DNA of 5,828 nucleotides from Clostridia bacterium (GCA_017399515.1 JAFQBZ010000086.1:1-5828); one strand, 5' to 3'. Positions 1 to 5,828 are shown, counted from the stretch's first letter. Numbers and translations are program-made. The notes: generated by a model from the sequence alone, not told the origin.

Positions 1-2778
1 ACAGTAACCATTTCAACTGAAGAGCAAATCACACTTTCAAGAAACTTCATTTTCTCAGGCGTGTTAAACATTGAAAACACTTCATCACTCTTCATCAGCG
101 AAAACCCAAATGTAGATAAAGACCAAGAAATTGTTTGTGACGATCTTGTTCTCACAAACATAAGTGACACTCTTTCAAACTTCGCATTCTTTGAAGCAAA
201 CAATTCAAAAACATTCTTCACTTTGAAAAACACTGATTTCAACATCATTTCAGCATCAAGTGAAACCACTCATGCAATCAAGTTTAATTCAAACACACAT
301 AAACTTTTGCTTAAGGGAATCGTTACACACGACACAACTTATCTTTATAACTACACCCCAGACACACTTTTATATCTCGACCAAGACAACGAAAATCAAG
401 ACGATTTTTATGCAGATAATGAAGGCAACCCAATTGAAACCACTGAACGAATCAAAATTGCAATTCCTTACACAGCAAACAACTCACTTATTTGTTCAAA
501 CATTGAATATGCAAACACACTTTTAATTGACCTTGTTGCTGACGACGATTTCTTCACCGTTTCAACCGTGCCAAACAACAGCACACTTTATGTCGCAGTT
601 GAATCAAACTTCACATTTAACACAAATGGTGGAACTTTTGCAACAGCAGACGCTGCACCAATCACTATTTTTTATAACAACGACACACCTTACACTTTCC
701 CAGACCAAACAAAAATCACAAAAGAATATCATCACTTCATTGGCTGGTTTGGTCAAATTGAATATAACAGCCAAACTTATTATTTCGACCAAACTTTGAT
801 TGAAGAATATGTTGCACAAGGCAGCAACCCTGCAACCATTCCAACAATCTTTAAAACAGATTTATCAACATTTGTGGCTGCAAAAAGTTTCACAAATTAC
901 GCTTTCTCGTCAAAGGGAACTGCCGAACAGTATGCAAAATATTACCCTGTAACAGTTATGGCTGAAAACAGTCAAGCCCCAACATTTATTGCAAAGTGGG
1001 CGCTCGACACTTATGATGTAACATTTAACACAAACGGTGGAACTGCTGTTAGCACTGAAACTTATGAATATGGTTCAACAATCAGTGAACCTGCAACCAT
1101 TCCAACAAAAACCGGTTGCACTTTTGATAAATGGTATAAAGACGCAGAACTCACCATTCCATTTGATTTTGCTGCAGAAACAATGCCTGCTGAAAACATC
1201 ACAATTTATGCTGGATACACCGTAAATGATTACACAATCACATTTGTAACAAACACAACCGAAACAACAATCGACCCAATCACTTATAACTTTGGCGCAG
1301 AAATTGCAGACTTTGACCCACTTTCAAAAGAAGGACATACCTTTGAAGGCTGGTTCTTAAACGAAGAGTGCACCACTCCATTTGCTGCAGAAACAATGCC
1401 TGCTGAAAACATCACTGTTTATGCAAAATGGACACTTAACAGAATTAGCGTTTATTTCAACTCAAAAGGTGGTTCAACTATTGACGAAATCTTTGTTGAT
1501 TATGGCACTTATGTCACCATTCCTGCAGCCCCAACAAAAACCGGTTCTGTTTTTGACGGTTGGTATTATGACTATAATTGCACAAGCGACCAAAAAGTTG
1601 TTTGGACAGAAGGCAAACTTCAAGTTAAAACCCAATTAAGATTATATGCAAAATGGATTGACCTTCCATATCACCTTGTTTTCCAAGATGGAAACAACCG
1701 AATTGGTTATAAAACCTTTGGCTATGGCGCCACAATTGAACTTTTAGACGGCTTAATTAAAGACGGCTACACATTTGGTGGTTGGTATGCAGACGAAGCC
1801 CTCACAACCCCATTCACACTCACAACAATGCCTGCAGAAAACACTTATGTTTATGCAAAATGGATTTCAAAAATAATCATTGATATTGACGAGTCAACAC
1901 AAAAATATGTTGCTGACACAATCAACCCAACATTCGAACTTAACAGCGACCTTCAAAACTTTGTTATTAAATATAAGGTTAATGGCGAATGGGTTATGGA
2001 CGCTCCAACCGATGTTGGAACTTATGATGTAATGATCACAAGAAACGAAGACGAGCACTATGCAAGATTCGAATCAGTCATTGAAGGCGGATATGTTATT
2101 GAACCAATTGTTGCTGACTACACTTGGCTCATTGCAATTTTGTTTGCAGTGTTTGCACTTGAAATCATTGTTTCAATTGCAGTAAGAATTCTTCGCAAAC
2201 TAAAAAAGAATATGGTCATCACATCACTTGCAATCGTGACCGGAAACATAATGATTCCATCAAACCAAGTTGTGTTAATCATCATTGCTGCAATTTGTGC
2301 AGTTGCTGGATTTGTTGTGATGTGTTACCAACTTGTCAAACTTCATAGAACTCTTCCACTTGCGCTTATCACTCCTGAAGAAGATAATGACTCAATGGAA
2401 AAACACTTCAAACATAGTGAAAAAGTTATTGCTGAAGAAACTCATTCTTACTCAGCACAAGATGTTGAAGATATGCTCCTTCATGACACAGTTGGTCACG
2501 CAATCAAAGAAAAACATAATCTTAACGAACTTGAAAAAGAAGAAATTAAAGAAAGAGTTCCAATTGGTCCACTTGCTTACAGCGAAGAACACGACAATAT
2601 GCAAAAAATTGAAGACGAAGATATTGACCAAACAACCACACCTGCTTCAAATGTTGAAATTGTTGATGACGAGTTTATCGCAAACGACACTGATGATAAC
2701 GAAAGACTTTATAACAGTGACGACCCATTCCTTAGAAAAGACCCAACAGACTATAATATCGACAAAAAAGAAGACTAA
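1..2778 (+). CDS. Large InlB B-repeat surface protein with C-terminal membrane anchor and acidic tail (5' partial)
   Basis: The frame is open from base 1 to TAA at 2776-2778, giving 925 visible residues. The start and any signal peptide lie outside the window, and the GTG at 61 is only an internal valine codon. Residues 1-203 are Asn/Thr-rich, probably beta-structured, and match no domain I can name. Residues 204-621 hold five InlB B-type (Flg_new-like) repeats with the F-x-x-W core and Y-A-K-W ends. Residues 622-706 resemble an MBG/Ig-like module (D-V-G-T-Y, then Y-V-I-E-P). A hydrophobic helix spans 707-728, followed by the basic R-K-L-K-K, then a second hydrophobic stretch at about 738-777 and a 148-residue Glu/Asp-rich tail. 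Seen in sequence: repeats, helices and charge pattern. Inferred: a cell-surface adhesin or structural protein anchored by membrane helices rather than by an LPXTG sortase signal, which is absent. The ligand is unknown. A terminator follows at once, so this is the last gene of its transcript. Confidence 0.88.
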   Translation, partial: TVTISTEEQITLSRNFIFSGVLNIENTSSLFISENPNVDKDQEIVCDDLVLTNISDTLSNFAFFEANNSKTFFTLKNTDFNIISASSETTHAIKFNSNTHKLLLKGIVTHDTTYLYNYTPDTLLYLDQDNENQDDFYADNEGNPIETTERIKIAIPYTANNSLICSNIEYANTLLIDLVADDDFFTVSTVPNNSTLYVAVESNFTFNTNGGTFATADAAPITIFYNNDTPYTFPDQTKITKEYHHFIGWFGQIEYNSQTYYFDQTLIEEYVAQGSNPATIPTIFKTDLSTFVAAKSFTNYAFSSKGTAEQYAKYYPVTVMAENSQAPTFIAKWALDTYDVTFNTNGGTAVSTETYEYGSTISEPATIPTKTGCTFDKWYKDAELTIPFDFAAETMPAENITIYAGYTVNDYTITFVTNTTETTIDPITYNFGAEIADFDPLSKEGHTFEGWFLNEECTTPFAAETMPAENITVYAKWTLNRISVYFNSKGGSTIDEIFVDYGTYVTIPAAPTKTGSVFDGWYYDYNCTSDQKVVWTEGKLQVKTQLRLYAKWIDLPYHLVFQDGNNRIGYKTFGYGATIELLDGLIKDGYTFGGWYADEALTTPFTLTTMPAENTYVYAKWISKIIIDIDESTQKYVADTINPTFELNSDLQNFVIKYKVNGEWVMDAPTDVGTYDVMITRNEDEHYARFESVIEGGYVIEPIVADYTWLIAILFAVFALEIIVSIAVRILRKLKKNMVITSLAIVTGNIMIPSNQVVLIIIAAICAVAGFVVMCYQLVKLHRTLPLALITPEEDNDSMEKHFKHSEKVIAEETHSYSAQDVEDMLLHDTVGHAIKEKHNLNELEKEEIKERVPIGPLAYSEEHDNMQKIEDEDIDQTTTPASNVEIVDDEFIANDTDDNERLYNSDDPFLRKDPTDYNIDKKED
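610..1863 (+). repeat. Array of five InlB B-type (Listeria-Bacteroides) protein repeats
   Basis: Five in-frame modules lie at about 610-1005, 1012-1221, 1228-1437, 1438-1665 and 1669-1863. The core motifs are FIGWF, FDKWY, FEGWF, FDGWY and FGGWY. Units 1, 3, 4 and 5 end in a K-W strand (IAKW or YAKW), and unit 2 ends in YAGY. Units 2-5 are 65-76 residues long, as is usual for this beta-grasp-like module. Unit 1 is about 132 residues because of an insertion after its GWF core. The family is known from Listeria internalin B and many surface proteins of gut bacteria. The binding partner here cannot be read from the sequence. Confidence 0.88.
1168..1415 (+). repeat. 35-bp perfect direct repeat within adjacent InlB B modules
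   Basis: Positions 1168-1202 and 1381-1415 are identical over 35 bases and encode the same F-A-A-E-T-M-P-A-E-N-I-T segment. They lie 213 bp (71 codons) apart, exactly in frame. A diverged third copy (T-M-P-A-E-N) lies near 1827-1842. Shorter identities also link modules 1 and 2: a 24-base stretch at 613-636 and 1021-1044 with one mismatch, and 19 identical bases at 829-847 and 1090-1108. The pattern suggests module duplication or gene conversion. Slippage between the two 35-bp copies would remove or add exactly one module without breaking the frame. Confidence 0.85.
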
Positions 2779-2785
2779 AAACGAT

Positions 2786-2815
2786 AAAAAGCAGATGAAA
2801 TTCATCTGCTTTTTT
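2786..2815 (+). terminator. Intrinsic terminator of the left surface-protein gene
   Basis: An 8-bp stem GCAGATGA / TCATCTGC (2791-2798 with 2802-2809) closes a 3-base AAT loop. It is flanked by five A before and six T after (2810-2815), so the stem can extend with A:T pairs. It begins 8 bases after the TAA stop at 2776-2778, the normal place for a rho-independent terminator. Confidence 0.92.
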
Positions 2816-3007
2816 GTTGCAATCTCATTCTTTTAAAAATGTGATTTTAAACCCTTTTTAATGCTAAAAATGTATAAATATTTTTTTGCTTGGCATTTTT
2901 ATACATTTTAACCCTTCTAAACCCACCAACTTTAAAAATGTATTTTTATCTTCAATTTTCTCATATTTTTGCATTTGGGCGTTTTCAGGGGTGAATCTTA
3001 GAAATTC
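2816..3007. other. AT-rich non-coding spacer with a 12-bp inverted repeat and repeated TTAAACCC motifs
   Basis: No convincing gene lies here. Bases 2867-2878 (AAAATGTATAAA) are the exact reverse complement of 2898-2909, with a 19-base loop between. Three related motifs stand near it: TTTTAAACCC at 2845-2854, TTTTAACCC at 2906-2914 and TCTAAACCC at 2916-2924. AAAAATGT also recurs at about 2836, 2866 and 2934. The stem is almost pure A/T, so it could form by chance in DNA of this composition. It could also be part of a small interspersed repeat or an RNA structure. It lies upstream of the promoter at 3008-3036, so it is not in the leader of the exporter mRNA. Confidence 0.4.
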
Positions 3008-3036
3008 TTGACAAAAATAACACTCGTGACTATAAT
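3008..3036 (+). promoter_or_regulatory. Perfect-consensus housekeeping sigma (sigma-70/SigA) promoter
   Basis: TTGACA at 3008-3013 and TATAAT at 3031-3036 are both exact consensus boxes, separated by the optimal 17 bp. Transcription should start near 3042-3044, giving a leader of only about 40 bases before the ATG at 3081. A promoter this strong would normally need repression, and the palindrome just downstream fits that role. Confidence 0.9.
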
Positions 3037-3048
3037 AATGAACCATAA

Positions 3049-3067
3049 GTTAAACTTAAAGTTTAAC
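3049..3067 (+). promoter_or_regulatory. Perfect 19-bp palindrome, candidate operator of the exporter gene
   Basis: GTTAAACTT at 3049-3057 and AAGTTTAAC at 3059-3067 are exact inverted 9-base arms around one central A. The site starts 12 bases beyond the -10 box, at about +6 to +25, so a bound dimeric repressor would block the polymerase. It ends two bases before the ribosome-binding site. A metal-responsive repressor (MntR/DtxR-, Fur- or ArsR-like) is a reasonable guess given the gene it controls, but no regulator is encoded in the window and I do not recognise the site as a named box. In RNA it could form only a weak 7-bp A/U-rich hairpin. Confidence 0.72.
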
Positions 3068-3069
3068 AC

Positions 3070-3075
3070 AAGGAG
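3070..3075 (+). promoter_or_regulatory. Ribosome-binding site AAGGAG of the exporter gene
   Basis: AAGGAG ends five bases before the ATG at 3081, a good spacing. This fixes the start codon of the exporter gene. Confidence 0.88.
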
Positions 3076-3080
3076 ATTTT

Positions 3081-4100
3081 ATGAAAGAAATTTTACACAT
3101 TTTGCTTCACTCTGCAAAAGACACTGTTAAACTCTTTCCTTTCTTGTTTTTAATTTACTTTTTAATTGAACTGTTAGAATCTAAAAACATTTTCAAATTT
3201 GAAAAATCAAAATTGTTAAAAGGAAAAGCAAGCCCTGCTGTTGGTGCACTTTTTGGTTCTGTTCCACAATGCGGCTTCTCGGTTATCTCATCAGAGTTAT
3301 ATGCTTCTCGAAAAATATCAATCGCGGCCCTTATTGCTGTGTTTGTTGCAACAAGCGACGAAGCCATTCCATTAATGCTTGCAGATTATAAAACCATTCC
3401 TGCACTCATTGTTTTAATCTTAACAAAAATTGTGCTTGCAATCGTGATTGGTTACCTTACTATGTATCTTTATAAAGTGTTCTTCAAAAAATCAGCAATC
3501 AAAACAATTGCACTTGAAAACACAAGTGAAACCACTTCAAAAGCAGAAGACTCTCACGAACATGAAGATGACCATGACGAACATCATCATGACGAACATT
3601 CTCATGAAAGTGATTCTCATGAAAACCACGAAGAACATGAAGAACATAAAGAACACAAAGTTCATGCTTGTTGTCACCACGATATTGAAGACACAAAGTT
3701 CGATTGGAAGCACCCACTTGTTCACTGCTTAAAAATCACACTTTATATCTTTATTATCAATGTCATTTTAGGCGGTTTAATCGAACTTGTTGGCGAAGAC
3801 AATCTAACAAACTTCTTATCTTCAAATCACGCTCTTCAGCCTATTTTAGCCCTTGTTATAGGAATTGTTCCTAACTGTGCATCATCAGTTGTTTTAACTA
3901 AACTTTACATTTCTGGAGGCTTAAGTTTTGGCGCAATTGTTGCCGGTCTTTCAGTTAATGCTGGGCTTGGGCTTATGGTGCTTTTGAAGGAAAACAAAAA
4001 CAAAAAAGAAAACTTATTTATTGTTTTAATGCTTTTAATTCCAAGTTTAATCTTTGGTTATGCTCTTCACTTCTTGCCACTTGACTTTTTAAGAATTTAA
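3081..4100 (+). CDS. ArsP_2-family heavy-metal/metalloid exporter (putative manganese transporter) with His-rich loop
   Basis: This 339-residue integral membrane protein probably exports a metal or metalloid from the cytoplasm. It matches what I know of the ArsP_2 family, also annotated 'putative manganese transporter' or 'arsenic efflux family protein'. The two halves carry related signatures: V-P-Q-C-G-F-S (Cys64) followed by L-Y-A and later T-S-D-E-A-I-P, and V-P-N-C-A-S-S (Cys266) followed by L-Y-I and later S-V-N-A-G. This indicates an internally duplicated fold. Hydrophobic segments lie at about 16-32, 52-74, 80-99, 104-133, 217-236, 251-275, 281-302 and 311-331. Between the halves, residues 157-200 form a hydrophilic loop packed with His, Asp and Glu and ending C-C-H-H, a likely metal-binding or sensing loop. 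The start is fixed by AAGGAG at 3070-3075. The gene has its own promoter and a candidate operator, and ends at a shared terminator. Family call is strong; the substrate (Mn, As or another) cannot be decided from sequence. Confidence 0.88.
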   Translation: MKEILHILLHSAKDTVKLFPFLFLIYFLIELLESKNIFKFEKSKLLKGKASPAVGALFGSVPQCGFSVISSELYASRKISIAALIAVFVATSDEAIPLMLADYKTIPALIVLILTKIVLAIVIGYLTMYLYKVFFKKSAIKTIALENTSETTSKAEDSHEHEDDHDEHHHDEHSHESDSHENHEEHEEHKEHKVHACCHHDIEDTKFDWKHPLVHCLKITLYIFIINVILGGLIELVGEDNLTNFLSSNHALQPILALVIGIVPNCASSVVLTKLYISGGLSFGAIVAGLSVNAGLGLMVLLKENKNKKENLFIVLMLLIPSLIFGYALHFLPLDFLRI

Positions 4101-4148
4101 TAAAGCAAAACCAAACAAGTTAAAACTCATTTTTAATTATTTAACCAT

Positions 4149-4178
4149 AAAAAAAGAAGGCAAAAGCCTTCTTTTTGT
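4149..4178. terminator. Bidirectional intrinsic terminator between convergent genes
   Basis: An 11-bp perfect stem, AAAAAGAAGGC (4151-4161) with GCCTTCTTTTT (4166-4176), closes a 4-base AAAA loop. A T run follows on the plus strand, and the A run at 4149-4155 reads as a T run on the minus strand. It lies 48 bases past the exporter stop codon (ending 4100) and 14 bases past the stop of the minus-strand gene (4193), so it can serve both. The AT-rich bases 4101-4148 hold nothing else I can identify. Confidence 0.92.
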
Positions 4179-4192
4179 TTTACATTTTAAAC

Positions 4193-5828
4193 CTATGGTT
4201 CTAATGATGGCTCAACAACATAATCAACTGGGTCTGTTGTGAAATCATTATAGTTTTTCATATTTGAAACAACTGCATAAATCTTATAAATTCCAACACT
4301 TAAAACTGTATCTTCTTCAAGAACTGCAGGTTCACCCTCACTTCCTGATATATAGTAATAATAAGTGATTGTTGCACCTTCTAAAATTGTTGCATCACCG
4401 GTAACTTTCAATGTTTCAATGTCGTTATCTGTGATTGAAACTGACAAAGCATTTTCAGCAAGATATGCACCACTAACAGTGAACAAGTTTGCTTCTGTTG
4501 CTTTTGATGTTGTTGATTTATCGTTATAGTTTGCAACGCCAGAAGCAGTTGCACGAATGATATATGTTCCAGCATCTAAAACTGTATCTTTTGTGATTGT
4601 AATCCATGGGTTAGAATCTGAACCCATTCTCTTAACTGAATAAGTGATTGTTGCACCAAGTGTAACAGCACCATTTGCTCCATTTGCACCTTTAAGTTCA
4701 AAATCTGTTGGAGTTGTGCCATAAACATAACCTTGTCTTTGAACTGAGAAATCAGCCATTGTTGCATTGCTGATTGTGAAGTATGTTTCACAAGTGATTG
4801 CTGTTCTGTCAGAAATGGTATAGTTTCCATAGCCATAAAGTTTAACAGAATAAACACCTTCATCAACAAAGTTTAATTCTGGATGTTCTGGGTCTGGTGT
4901 GTATTCAACATCATACAAACCGCCACCATATTGTCTTCTCCATTGAAGAACATAGTCAACACCTTCAACAAGAGTTTGTGTTCCAAGTTTTGCGTAAACT
5001 TGAATTTGTGGGTCATGTGACAAACCATCATAAACATATTCAGCACCTGAAAGGTTTGGAATGCCTTTAAGTTCATCTTTATAAACTTCAAATTTGCTGA
5101 TTGGTGTTGTGATTTCTTCATAGTTAACAAAACCACTAACAACTGCATAAAGTGAATAAACACCTGCATTTAAGTTAAGATCTAATGAATATTCAGCCCA
5201 CTCGCTAGCATCACCAATTTCAGTGTGTTCACCTGCTTTGTAATAATATGTTTTGGTTGGGTTTTCAGTTGTTTCAACAGCAACATCAAGTTTACCCTTT
5301 TCACCATTATATGTATAGTTTGCTTTAGAAACAGTTGCTGTGAGTGTTGCACGAGAAATTGTGTAAACAGTTTCTTGTGTTCCCTTATAGTTGCCAATTC
5401 CGGTAACCACAAGTTTATATTCACCAGCACTGATAAAGTTCAATGAATCTAATGCATTTAAGTTATATTCAGTGTATGTTCCACCAAATGGTCTATAGAA
5501 CCAAGCAATGGTATAGTTTTGATTTTCAGTTAAACTTCCAACGCTGTAACTTGGTTTTTTAGATGTTCCATCATAAACAACGCCACTAGACATTGTTGTT
5601 GCAGGAAGGTCGATTGCACGAATTGTGAAGAGTGCATATTTTTCGCCACCATATATGCCTTTTCCGGTAGCAATAACTCTATATTCACCAGCATCAACAA
5701 AAGCAGAGTTTTCTTTGCCTTCAGCAATTTCATAAGAAGTAAATTCTGTTTCACCTGGTGCTTTATATGAATAAGAAATTTCATAATCTTCACCTTCGGT
5801 TAAACCTTCAACTGTTGCTGTTGGTATG
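4193..5828 (-). CDS. Large Ig-like/MBG-repeat surface or secreted protein (5' partial)
   Basis: The minus-strand frame is open from the right edge of the window to TAG at 4195-4193, giving 544 visible residues. The ATG at 5593 is internal: 78 in-frame codons without a stop precede it and encode another copy of the same repeat. The true start, signal peptide and promoter lie beyond 5828. The visible part is almost wholly tandem modules of about 86-105 residues. Most carry a Y-D-G or Y-N-G type opening and a D-A-G-E-Y / S-A-G-E-Y strand, followed by T/S-G-x-G-N-Y. This resembles the MBG/YDG-type and related bacterial Ig-like domains of extracellular proteins. The C-terminus ends in V-V-E-P-S-L-E-P with no hydrophobic helix, LPXTG motif or charged tail. 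Role inferred: an extracellular structural or adhesive protein. The ligand and anchoring mode are unknown. It could also be a truncated relative of the left-hand protein. Confidence 0.87.
   Translation of the reverse strand, partial: IPTATVEGLTEGEDYEISYSYKAPGETEFTSYEIAEGKENSAFVDAGEYRVIATGKGIYGGEKYALFTIRAIDLPATTMSSGVVYDGTSKKPSYSVGSLTENQNYTIAWFYRPFGGTYTEYNLNALDSLNFISAGEYKLVVTGIGNYKGTQETVYTISRATLTATVSKANYTYNGEKGKLDVAVETTENPTKTYYYKAGEHTEIGDASEWAEYSLDLNLNAGVYSLYAVVSGFVNYEEITTPISKFEVYKDELKGIPNLSGAEYVYDGLSHDPQIQVYAKLGTQTLVEGVDYVLQWRRQYGGGLYDVEYTPDPEHPELNFVDEGVYSVKLYGYGNYTISDRTAITCETYFTISNATMADFSVQRQGYVYGTTPTDFELKGANGANGAVTLGATITYSVKRMGSDSNPWITITKDTVLDAGTYIIRATASGVANYNDKSTTSKATEANLFTVSGAYLAENALSVSITDNDIETLKVTGDATILEGATITYYYYISGSEGEPAVLEEDTVLSVGIYKIYAVVSNMKNYNDFTTDPVDYVVEPSLEP
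4208..5828 (-). repeat. Tandem Ig-like (MBG-type) protein repeats, five complete and one partial
   Basis: Reading on the minus strand from the right edge, the units are about 5828-5606 (partial), 5605-5345, 5344-5072, 5071-4757, 4756-4466 and 4465-4208. The conserved strands are DAGEYRVIATGKGIYGG, SAGEYKLVVTGIGNYKG, NAGVYSLYAVVSGFVNY, DEGVYSVKLYGYGNY, DAGTYIIRATASGVANYND and SVGIYKIYAVVSNMKNYND. The last three residues of similarity (NYND) and the tyrosine-rich strands (TYYYK, TYYYYIS) mark units 3, 5 and 6 as closer relatives. Units 2 and 4 share Y-D-G openings and W-containing strands. Boundaries are estimates by eye. Confidence 0.8.

Noticed and set aside
61..63. GTG at 61 as the start of the left surface protein
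   Set aside because: The same frame is open back to base 1 with similar composition, and no AAGGAG-like site precedes the GTG. The gene is cut by the window edge.
610..1863. CRISPR-like array from the spaced direct repeats
   Set aside because: The repeats are coding, in frame, of uneven spacing and match InlB B protein modules. No constant 25-40 base repeat with unique spacers is present.
2864..3046. A 60-residue minus-strand reading frame in the spacer
   Set aside because: It has no ribosome-binding site before its ATG, its start lies across the exporter promoter region, its 3' part covers the AT-rich inverted repeat, and its protein resembles nothing I know.
3037..3080. A manganese riboswitch (yybP-ykoY type) in the exporter leader
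   Set aside because: The leader predicted from the promoter is only about 40 bases and consists of the palindrome and ribosome site, which is too short for that riboswitch.
3499..3732. Three other frames open across the His-rich loop of the exporter
   Set aside because: They are by-products of the repetitive CAT/GAA codons there, have no ribosome sites, and lie inside a well-supported gene.
4660..4695. Short tandem repeat encoding G-A-N-G-A-N-G-A in the right surface protein
   Set aside because: Only two or so nine-base units with differing third positions. Too short to be a phase-variable tract, and any nine-base change would keep the frame.
5591..5593. ATG as the start of the right surface protein
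   Set aside because: Seventy-eight in-frame codons without a stop lie upstream and encode another copy of the repeat (DAGEYRVIATGKGIYGG), so the frame continues beyond the window. No secretion signal follows this ATG.

Overview
The window looks like part of the chromosome of a low-GC, Gram-positive-type bacterium, most likely an uncultured gut-type member of the Bacillota. This is inferred from four things. The DNA is AT-rich, with A/T-rich codons and standard-code TGG tryptophans. The promoter has TTGACA/TATAAT boxes and the ribosome site is AAGGAG. The terminators are short stems flanked by A and T runs. The two large surface proteins are built from InlB B-type (Listeria-Bacteroides) repeats and Ig-like/MBG-type repeats, which are common in such genomes. 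No taxonomic marker gene is present, so the assignment is tentative.

Layout from left to right. (1) Positions 1-2778 (+) hold the 3' part of a large surface protein that is open through the left edge. It has an unassigned beta-rich N-terminal part, five InlB B-type repeats, one MBG-like domain, a membrane anchor of two or three helices and an acidic tail. (2) A strong intrinsic terminator follows at 2786-2815. (3) Positions 2816-3007 are a non-coding AT-rich stretch with a 12-bp inverted repeat. (4) A perfect consensus promoter lies at 3008-3036, with a perfect 19-bp palindrome just downstream (3049-3067) that looks like an operator. (5) Positions 3081-4100 (+) encode a 339-residue metal/metalloid exporter of the ArsP_2 ('putative manganese transporter'/arsenic efflux) type, with a histidine-rich central loop. 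(6) A bidirectional terminator (4149-4178) is shared with the convergent gene. (7) Positions 4193-5828 (-) hold the 3' part of a second large surface or secreted protein made of tandem Ig-like repeats, open through the right edge.

The exporter appears to be a single-gene transcription unit under its own metal-type control, sitting between two large repeat proteins. Nothing shows a functional link between exporter and surface proteins. The two surface proteins do resemble each other: both end their ectodomain with the same kind of Ig-like module and a Y-V-[IV]-E-P motif. The left one then continues into a membrane anchor, while the right one stops. I see no mobile element, CRISPR array, tRNA or rRNA, and no convincing new multi-gene system.
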